From positions 6,138,001 through 6,202,000 of the forward strand of contig NC_062248.1 of the NCBI RefSeq assembly GCF_905475465.1: DNA of 64,000 bases, given 5' to 3'. Within the stretch, counting starts at the first letter, position 1. The number at the start of each line of letters is the position of its first letter. The translations under genes were made by a program, and so were the position numbers. The notes under the pieces are model-generated. The model had not been told where the DNA came from and did not search any database. It was given only the letters and a program-made list of their open reading frames with translations. Source of the DNA: Pieris napi (taxonomy: Eukaryota > Arthropoda > Insecta > Lepidoptera > Pieridae). Below, one piece after another: positions 23,401 to 35,000 of the stretch.

Positions 23401-26400
23401 ATGTTAAGCGATACATTGCCGGAAGGCTCGCAAGTGCGTTGTTGGCCTTTTAAGAATTAGTACGCTCTGTTCTGGATGTTTCGGAAATGCTTCAATCAAA
23501 GTTATTGAGTACCAAAGCAGGCAACGACAGATTTAAATTCTTACGAGTATTGACAGATTTTATAACTTTCTTTATATCCAAGGTGAAAATGCATTTGCGT
23601 ATCCCCTGCCCACGAAAGCACGTGTATGTGGTACTTGATCCCCACCAGAATCTCTGCTATACAGAGACTGGGTAAGCAATACCCACTTAAACCACCTCGG
23701 GTAGTTCCCACAAGGCGTAATGAAGTACCTATTGTTTTATCGGGAAACGAGTTAAGATATATAATTATATACATAATACATATGTACCCAATTTAGCAAT
23801 AAAAACATCCTGTTTATTTTTTCTATCGCACCTCATATAATCTTCTTTTTTGCAGCGACGACAATTAGAGTTGGGAGATAGATTGGATCTCTCTAGCTAT
23901 CTTTTAGAGCCGGTTCAAAGGATACCTAGGTATAAGCTATTTCTTGACGACCTCGTGAAAACTTACATCAATTACGAAAATGAGAGATGTGAGTCCGACT
24001 CTAGAATATCTAAATTAAGTGTGGACAGTGACGAGACAGGTGGAAGCAACGGAGAATCTGAAAGTGATGAAACGCCTTTAGAAAGTTTAAAACTAGCGAA
24101 GACTATGGTCGAGTGTGTTCTAACAGCTGTTGACGGGATTATGGCATTGGAGAACATAAGGGACTGCCCTGTAAGTAATTTTTATACTACCTCTTAAATC
24201 ACTGTCTATTGATAAGGGCCATATTAAAGTCCGCCGCGTAGTTAAGATCTATAAGAACGCGGCGCTTTTTACGATGTAGAGGAGTCGAAAACTACCTTTA
24301 GGCTGAAGGCTTAAATTTTTAGGCACTACTTTAATTTAAATAAATTTAAATTATATATATATATGAAAATAATTTAATAACCAAGCAACAACTGCAAGAA
24401 AAAATAACATAATGAGAGCCCCAGAAGTGCAAAACTATGATTTTATGAAGTATTAATAATCATTCAAATATGAAGAAAAGAACAAAAATTTTTTAACCAA
24501 GGTCGTTTGGTATTCAATATTATTATATATTAGGTGTTTCTTTTTTATTGTTCCACATTAGGGTTGCCTGGAAGAAATCGTTTGTTAGCGATAAGGCCAC
24601 CCGTTGCCTTATAACTTATGTAACCTGATTTTTTTATGTGTATAAACATACATTGTATAAGGTAATAAAGTATAAATAAATATTATAAACTGTAGTCTGT
24701 GTATTTTGTTATATACGTTATGATATAGTTTCATCAAAATCCGTTTCTTTCACTTGTAATAATATTTAAATTTAAAATTTTATGATATTAATAATTCCGA
24801 TGTGAATATGCTTATTTTGTTAATCTTTATTAAATACCTCAAGTATGTAATCGGATTTCTAATAATCGATAAGGTCTTTATATTATATGAACGTTATCTG
24901 TTTACTTTGCTAAAAGTGTTTTATGTTTCATGTTTAATTTAAAAAGCGAGCTACAAGAGTCGAGTATATTATATAATTATGACTCCATCGGTAAATGAAA
25001 ACAAGGGGATTTTGAATTGACACGTCATAATCAATCAATAGACTGTATTTGTCTGATTAATATAAAAATATTATTATTATTATACTAGCTTGCACAAACG
25101 CAAATTCTTATCGTTTTCTGACAATTCATACATTGACTGACACACAACCCTTTATGGATGTACATTGTACATATCTGATTTCTGATCTGTATTATTGGTA
25201 GTTTTTTTAAAGAGGTGATTAGCCTGTTGTGCTAGTCTCACTTTAAGCCCGATATTCTAGAACGACCAATCAAACTTAAATCTATTTTCAAGAGCTGTCA
25301 AACCATTTTTTCTGTATGAAGTATGATATATTTGGTATGAATTAGAATATGGACCTAAGACTAAATTGGTTTTTCATGTGTTTCGGAATAAAGTATGTAG
25401 TTTTAATTGGGCTATAAAAAGAGAAATAATAGTTCACCGGAACATCGACCATACGACTTCTGCGTTTGGAATCGTACTGGGCTATCACTCTAAGCTAGGC
25501 TGTTACCATTTCATGAATCAATTTTCTAAAATTCTTTGAGTATAAAATTAATTTTCATAGAAATAAGAGCTCAACTTTAGCCTAGAAGTTCCTAAACTGT
25601 TGTGTTTGTGGCTGTAATATTTAAGCTATCGAGAACGTACTTGCTACAGATATCTATCAATATCTATTAAGAAACTGAACAATAAAGTAATACATTTTCC
25701 AGCCACATTTGAACCTGTTGAATCAGGGCAGACTGCTAAGACAGAGTGAGTTCTACGCGATGGACAACGCGCGCCGGCGGCGACAGCTCATGAGAATCTT
25801 TTTGTTTGACAAATTGGTGCTCATTACAACTGTTTATAGAAAGGTTTGTCGTTCTACTATAAAATATATTTTAACTTTATTCTGAGAATCGTATTTGGCT
25901 AAGGTTTCATAAATAATGTATAAAAATGGCTCATGATTTTTTAGTTAAGCCTCTTCTATTCCATACTATAATATGCAAAATGTTTATGATTGAAATGAGT
26001 GTTTGTTTTGCCAGTAGGTACTTTTGTTTGTACAGTACAAACTCAACCTCATAATAACTTTATTCATATACGTATAGGTAACCGAATACACTTATGAACT
26101 TCAACAGAAAAGATGTTGCATTGATTTTAAATTTACATTTACTACCAGTGTGCAAGTCAAGGGCTTAGGCTTAGAGCGGGTAAGAAGAACTGGCATTAAA
26201 CTCTCCGCCACTCTTTTTAATCGCCATTTTTGAGTCATACAAATTGTATGTAAAGCAGAGAAACCATAAATATTTGAACTGGTGCAAATCAATCCCAAGA
26301 TTTAAATAATCGTCAAATTCATAAAAAGCTTTATTGATTCATTTACGATTAACGAGAGTTTTGAATTTATTCAGTGATAATTCTCAATTTTTATTATATA

Positions 26401-29400
26401 TATATATTTCGCTTGTTGTAAAAACGAATACAATTTCCATATAAGGAGTGGTTTATTTTCTGGAGCCTGGTTGGTCGTACGCTTAGATTTGTTCTGTTTC
26501 GAGTTAGTATTATTATAAATAAGAATTTACCTTTATATATTTATACCTAGATGTTTTAATCTATTTTACTGTCCTGAAATACCTCATAAAAGGAGAACGT
26601 TAAATAATTCTAAAGTAAAAACTTCTGATTCTATTGACATCTTCAGTTCCACTGTTGGGTCTAATAGTAGTTGTTAATTTAAAAGACCCCCACCACGAAG
26701 ACCCCGATTTCACCTGCTTCTCGTATATCTATATATATAAAAAGAAAATGGTGTTCGTTTGAGGCTCTTTCACGCTTAAACCACTGATCGTATCGACATG
26801 AAACTACCACTATTCGATGCGAAATTTTTCCTAGATGGTTTATGGCTATTTATTTTTTTTTATTCCAACGTTCCTTCATTTTTTTATTTCTGTTTTACTT
26901 TTATGAAATTTTTTCCCGCTAATAAAAACAAAAGAGGCTTCCTAGAACCTCTAAACGTCAACATCTGTTAAAAACTCGATTTTCGAAATATTTCAATTTT
27001 CTTAGCGGGAAGTTAAAAAGAAGAATAATAAAAATATGAAAAAAAAATAAAATAATGAAACATAAAATTTATTTTAATTCGTCCAGCAAAGCGGGCGCGA
27101 AACGGCTAGTATATATATATATATATATACTAGCCGTATATATATATATATAGATTTCAGATAGCATTTAAATAATTACTATTTCAAAACGCAATAAGTA
27201 CGATACATTTTCAATGCAAAAATACCTCAAATGCGATAACACAAATTGTTTTCTAATAAGAAAATTCAAGTATGATTTCGATCGATTAATGATGTTTTTT
27301 AAATTGCACCAACTTCCAAGAAAGCTAAGCGTTATTAAGTTCGCAATAAAGATTATTTGTACGTTAAATCAACGTCCCAGTTATTTAAAAAAAACATATA
27401 AACAATCTTAACGTAAACAATTTATAATGACTCATCATATGATTCATCAATTTGATATTATATCAAATGGCATTAAAAATGAATACATTTTATTCCGTAT
27501 CAGTTTCCCCTACTGGCATATTCAATAGATTTTAGTGTCGTAATATGCAGTATAATATGAATTATTAATATTAGCTGGTTATCGGATTTGGCAATTAGTA
27601 ACTTAGCGTGAAGACTTGAATCTGAATTTTACCCTTAGTTCCTACTTAGTTATCTCTGAGTTTCGGTCTTTGAATGTATAGGCATCGTTCTTACATCAAA
27701 TCCCTTACACCAGGGTTATTAATTCGTTCAGCACTTATAGTATAATAAATGTATTTTCCAACCTTTACGTACCTTAATTACCTTAATTCAAATATTGCAT
27801 ATGTATACTAGAGTTACATACATTACCTTGTAATGCTTTATGAATACTGGTTCATAAATTATAACCATAAATTTTTTGCGGGTAGCGATATGATTGTAGT
27901 TCTTAATGATAATAATGTTATGAAATAGTACTTAGCAAGTTCATCTATATTGAGAAAGTTTATCATTGTACGAGTACGTCATATACAGGGCGTCCCAAAG
28001 TTGTGGGACATGAAGGGTATTTTACTGAAATATGACTTTATGTTATTTTTAAAAGTTAGTAATTCTGCATTCAAAGATTTTCTAAAATTACTTGCCTCGT
28101 CTGGGTATCGAACCAACTTGAATGTAAAAAAATAACAACCCTACTTTTATTGTGCCAATCGAAAGAATGGCCAAAAACTAATAACTCTTCTTAAGTAACA
28201 TAGTATTTTTAAAGAAAGGAACAGCGTGAAATTATTCATTTTAATCAAATTAAAAACATACATTAAACTGCCGTAGTCAATTAAGTGGGTATTTTTTTGT
28301 AAATTAATTAAATAAATATTCAAAATGTGATCCCTCTTGTCTTACGCAAATCGCTAATCTTTTAATGAGTCTGCTGCCTGTTGATTTTCTTATCATTTTA
28401 TGGTGAATACTTGATATGGCACAATTCAGTTTGTACCTCGCCCACGTTCTCGTATCGCTTTTTGTATAGCATATCTTTCACGTATCAAAGATTAAACGTA
28501 CGTACGTACGTACCGAAGAAATCGAATGGTGTAAGGTTTGGGGATCTTGCCGGCCATCTAATCGGTCCATTCGTACCAATCCAAGTAGGAAAACGTTCAT
28601 TTAGAAAATCTGCTACTCTCCGACTATTATAAGCCGGAGCCTCCTTCTTGTTGGAAAATTATTTTTCTTGCTCCGCCGCGGAAAGATTTCTTATCTCATC
28701 TCTTACAATTTGAAGTATTTCTAAATACTTTGCTGTGTTCAAGGTTCCTTGGTGAAAATGGATTCAGAAAATACGTTTTTTTTAAAAGTCAGTTCAGTTA
28801 AAAAAAAAACGCAGCAAAACGCACTTGGTTATTCGTTTCAGTGACTCGTAGGGGATTTAGACCAAATACGATAGATAATGTGTTGAATTTGATTAAAATG
28901 ACAAATTTCACACTGTTCCTTTCTTTTAAAATACTATGTTACTTAAGAAGAGTTATTAGTTTTTGGTCCTTCTTTCGATTGGCATCATAAAAGTAGGGTT
29001 GTTATTTTTTTACATTTAAGTCGGTTCGATTCCCAGACGAGGCAAGTAATTTTTAGAAAATCTTTAAATGCAGAATTACTAACTTTTAAAAATAACATAA
29101 AGTCTTCTTTCAGTAAAATACCCTATCTACGATATTTAAGGTACTTTCCCTTCATGTCCCATAACTTTGGAACGCCGTGTATATAATATCTAGCCATCTG
29201 GCAACACATGTAAATGGTATATAAATATAAATAAGATGTCTAAGTATTTTTTATTAAAAGTTTACCGAGTCCTTCAAAGAGTAGGTATAGACTAAATATA
29301 TATTTGTTTTATAGTGAATTTTAAATGAAACATAAGTAACAGCAGTAATTGCCCTCTGTCCCATTTCGACTTTAGTCACTGGCAGGAGACATCCTTAATA

Positions 29401-32008
29401 TATTTAAACAGTAATTTGCCGTTCAATAATCCTTATCATTAATTCAAATAAGAATCATAGAGATAAAAACTCCGGTCGACCTTATCCTACTAAAATTACG
29501 TTCGTGACCAAAATGTTTAATTCAATACGGATTATTGGACTGTATAGACTTTGAGACGACAATTCGTAGAAATAAAACTACCTTTTACGTAGATACTTGC
29601 ACTTATTGCGTATAATGAAATAGTGGGAAGATATTACAAAAATAGTTTATTACGCGGCCGCGCCTCGGTGGCGTCGGAAGATTTCGCAGACAGAGAAATT
29701 GTTCGGACTTGTTTTAGTCTAGATCTCGTGTAGTAAGGGAAAAAATAAAACTCTTTTGATATGCGAAAACGAAGTGGTTTTCTGTTTTTATTGGTTCACA
29801 ATCTGTAATTTACTTATTTCTTGTTAAGCAATGTACATAATTAAAGAAAACACACACAAACTTGTTCTTTTTTTTATGACGTTCATAAATGTACATTGCC
29901 TATATGAATAAAAGATTTTTAACTTTGACTTTAAAACACTCGCGTGTATCTATCTATTAAGAATACAGCTATAGATTTTAAGTGTAATAGCGGAATTTAA
30001 GTTTTAACATTTTTATTTAATAGCAAGTAATATATTACCAACAACAATATTCACACTCATGGATTCATAAATATTTCTGTACTCATATCAAAGTTATTAT
30101 TTTATGTGCAGAAACATTGCTAGTTGTAATAAATTAAGACATGAATATGTCAATAACAGCTTAGGATACATTATAATAAATACTTAAAATGTATGTTATC
30201 TTCCAGCAATTGACAGTCGAGTTCTTTATATACAAAGATCACATACCGGTCGATGATCTCGGTATAACGGCAAAAGAACACGACCAATACAAATTCAGCA
30301 TTTGGTACAAGCAGAGGAATCTCAAGTCTTACAAACTTGAAACAAGGGACCCAGTCATCCGGAACGGCTGGGTGGAAGAGATCACCTCACTGCTTTGGGA
30401 GCAGGCGATGCAGAAAAAGGGTATGGTTTATTCAGACAAAACAGCTTTAAAATTACAAATCTAGGTATCGACTTTCGATCTTTCATGGCCTACCGATTCT
30501 TAAAATGCCAGATGAGCCTGCTATTTACCCGTTGTGTAAAAATACATAAATTCCATGGCAACTAAATCAGTATCAGTTTGATCAGGTTTTAATAACTGTA
30601 TTAAAACTTAATATATATACAACTTTAGTCAAACAAAGGGCCGTTGTGTTTTCGTTTGCGTTAAATTTGCACATACCTGATATACATATTCATGACGCAT
30701 ATATTTATCTATAAAAGTATTGTGTGTATTGTGCCATGGGCATTACCGTAAATCATAATAAATAAAGTTATTAAAAACATGATTTTCAATAAGGCTCAAT
30801 TGTTATAATAATTATTAAAAATTACCACTAAAACAACAAAAATATATGCTTCAATAGTCCACAACCATAATGCGTGGAAAATGAAAATGTAATTCAACGT
30901 CTTACGATATCCTTAGAAGTTGGCTATGCATGAAATGTACTGCATATACAGTATACATATATGTAAAGTTTAAAATATAATCTGCTAACTATGCTAAATT
31001 AAGAACTGTAAGTTAAACAATTTTATAATTACCACTACGAATATCATTATTATTTTTTATTTTTTTTGACATTTTTTTTTCATTATTATCATAATTTATA
31101 TTTATTATTCATTTATAACTAATTTTATAATACAGTATTTACAATTTTCTTGACCTACAAAGTAACAATAAAAATAATTAAAAAAAAAAATCAAAATCAA
31201 AACAAATTTAAAAAGTTTGGTCCCTGTGGCAGTGTACCTTTAACGCTGGCAGCATTTCCTCGCTGTGTTGCGATACTTATTTGTTGAGCCAGGAAAGTGC
31301 CCAGCTCTGGGGTCACCGGTACTATCTACTAGGCGCCAACTTAAATCTTTAATAAGCGCATGCACTTGAACCCCACGGCCCAAGATATATTTTTATTACA
31401 TGTTTATTCTCATTTTAACCATTTTAGTGTGTATTTCGGCGGCAAGCATATATTTTCCAAATCATGAAACAAGACTTCAATAATTTTGTTACTTTATTAT
31501 GTTACGTGAATGCCAAAGTCAACATTACTGTTTGTTAATCTGTCACTTCTCCACGAAACCATTGAAACTTTAGTAAACTAATTATTGAACACATAATACG
31601 TTTGTTTGGATTTCATTTTACATCCACTGATTCGCAAACCGCAATACACGATTTATTTGTTGAATTATTATTAACAGTGTTCATTTTACGCTTCACTAGC
31701 GTTGCCCTGACTTGACGTAATAAAGCCATCCGTGGCTTTGCTTGCGTATTTTTTGCCTTCGCGGAAATTAACTAAGCAGAAGTGTTGTTTAGTGTTTACT
31801 AGTGTTTTTTGTTTGGACAAATAAAGTGGCAAATCTTGCGCGAATTGGACTTAAGCAAAAATACTGCCAACCATTTCAAAAATGGCCAAATTTATGTGAC
31901 CATTGTATAATGAATGATACGCCAGGTCAGTTTAAATAATTAGCATTATATTATGATTTAACAAGCCCATGTATATTGTATATTCTCTTCGTGATATAGC
32001 GGCATAGC

Positions 32009-32044
<36 letters not shown>

Positions 32045-35000
32045 TAGCTGTCTATCATCGAAAAAACATATGAACTTGTCTTGTCCGCTTCAACGCGAGC
32101 AGCAAATTTACTATTGATACCCATCACATTTGTGCCGTAAAAAGTGTCGTTTAACTTCACTGATCAGTACACACAGCCGTTTGATTGTATTAACATAAAG
32201 AATGTTATACGCATCTGGTCCAAGTTAATGCGAGAAAACTTTTTAATTGGTCGTCATCTGCTCCCGTCTTGTACGTGACAAGGGAGGGTTATCTGGTGAC
32301 GCATGCGCGGTCGTTGACTTGTTTTATTGCCATGTGCACTTGATGCGTCTGCGCTTGTGGGAACGGCAGGAAGTTATTTTTTTTAATATTAAAGATTAAT
32401 TGGCAAAGCGGATGCTTTACGTAAGAGATATGTCGCTTATGTACTGTTCATTTACACAGCTGTACTCAGAGTAGTTTTCTTTAAACTTACTAAAGATTAA
32501 TAAAGAATAAAGATACAATCACAATCTAAAAATGGGCATCCGCTGACCTGCACTTAAATCAGTAGTTAATGAATCAGACATTCCATAGTTAAGTTGTACC
32601 GTTGCTTTATTTTAATTTTAGATTTTTAATTATTCATTAATATGGTTCATTAACCCTGAACGAGCCTGTTAGATCTTAACAATTTAATGATAGCCTATAT
32701 TGCAAACGCATTTCTTTATTTTCATTCAGAAATTCTTCAATTTTAAGGTAATATGTGTTTATACGAAGAACATAATATCCATACTGAGACCATATTGGTA
32801 TAACCGGGACAAACCTGCGCTCTAAAACTCGCGGGAATTAATTTATCGTGACGACATAAATTTAAATTTACTACTACTAATTTCTTTAAAGCAAAGACTG
32901 TTTTGAAAAACAATAGCCTTTTGTTTTGCAAAATTACGTCGGTGCCATAGGAAATATGTCACCGAGTGACTCATGAAATATCGAAGTAACTGATTAGTTG
33001 TTCGGTAAAAACTGGTTCGTTTTTGTTCTAAATAGACAATTTGCAAGCATTATCGATGCTTTTTGATGATCATACAGCTCTAGATACTTGCTTACGATTT
33101 TGTGTGAATAATAATGTTTGATACATGATGAGAGTCAGCGTCTTAAAATGAAGCAAAACCATAGGTATCAATTATGATATAAAGCTGTCGTCTAAATAAA
33201 TATATTTTAACAGCTAAGACACTATTTCAATGAAATTGATACAAATAATTTAAGAATTATTGAAAATGTGATCACATGTTCCACGCAAATCATAATTTAT
33301 GTACATATTTTGTATTTATATTCATGAATGTTTGAGCAGCGTGCGACTCTCATCCCTGAGGTCGTGGGTTCGATCCCGGCTGTGCACCAATGGACTTTCT
33401 ATGTGCGCATTTAACATTCGCTCGAACGGTTAAAGAAAAGATCGTCGGCTTTATTAGACCAAAAAGTCGAAGGTGCGTGACGGTCGAAGGCAGAGGAGGC
33501 TGATGACCTACTTGCCTATTAGATAAATGATTATGTAACAGATACAGAAATCTGAGGCCTAAACTTAAAAGAGGTTGTAGCGCCACTGATTTTTTATTTT
33601 TATTTATTTAATTTAGTTTAGGCATAGTGAAGCCGGACAGACTGCTAATATTATATAATCGGTGTTATAACCAATTCCTTATTATTTGAATTAATCGACA
33701 GTATGTGATATGCCAAGATACCGTACAATGGATTGGCAAAATTGATGTGTATCAAATGTCAGCTTATAAACAAGGCCTCCGTTTCCGCTGTTATTAGATT
33801 TCAATGTGAGAACATTATTTGGACAATACTGGATTATACTAATCACATAATCATCAATTCGATTTCAATTAAATGTGTATTTCGAAAAGTGTGTTTATAT
33901 TTATTTGTAGGAGTTGAAAAATATATAACTTACGTTACGTACACACAACCATATAACACTATAAAGCGAAAAGAAACTAATTACGTTACGACTTGCTATA
34001 TCTCATAATAAAATAAAATTGTTGCACTCTTTTAACTGAAGTGCTATTACGTAACTATATAAAATAAGACAGTTGACTACTTTAGTTAAAACGATGCAAT
34101 TAGACTAATTTATTTATAGTATAAGATCCCGATATACGACCTTCACCGAGATGCTTATTTAATGAAACGTATTTTATATTTAATTTAATATGTCAATAAA
34201 TATAATCCATATGGGTTGCCTAGCAAATTTCAGTCCAGAGTATGTTTAATTAATATCTAAAAAAAAAAATATTTTTTTATAATTTGCATGTAGTAATTTT
34301 TTTTAATTTTTTTCAATCAATATTTTTAATCTGGGTAGTATTATATATGTATCACTATAACTTTCTTTTTTACTAAAGATGTATCACACTTTAGTGTCAC
34401 ATAAAAAATATACACATAAATAATTAATTGATTAAAAACAACCTAACGTTTGCATATTCTATGAGCTTCATACTTTCGATTGGTATAGAATTTATCTAAT
34501 AATCATACCGGTGAAATGTTTAAAAAAATATTTTTATTTTTAATATTAATTAAAATACTCTGGACTGAAATTTGCTAGGCAACCCATATGAATTATATTT
34601 ATTGACATATTAAATTAAATATAAAATACGTTTCATTAAATAAGCATCTCGGTGAAGGTCGTTGTATATCGGGATATTAGACCATTAGGTTTGATGGATA
34701 AGGGCTGATCTTTAACTAAGGTCCACACCATCCACATCAGAAAAGCCGGGATAAATGTGTGAATATAAAACTGTTCCAATTTTATAAGGTCATCATTGAG
34801 TACATTGACACTTTCAAGTTTGTGATACTAATAGGATATTTAAAGATTTAGTGAGGCCCTTTACTGAACATTATCGGCCTTATCAGCTGTGTTATCACAC
34901 TTATTTAGTCAGGTGCGACCTCGACATAATATTTGTCTCTATACCTGCAGATATTTAAAATGCATTGCGGTAATTTTTAAAACAACTATTTGATAATAGT

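Noticed and set aside
33340..33400. Possible tRNA gene (B-box-like ggttcgatccc)
   Set aside because: No cloverleaf or anticodon stem, and the sequence recurs with a shared body, so it is a SINE head.
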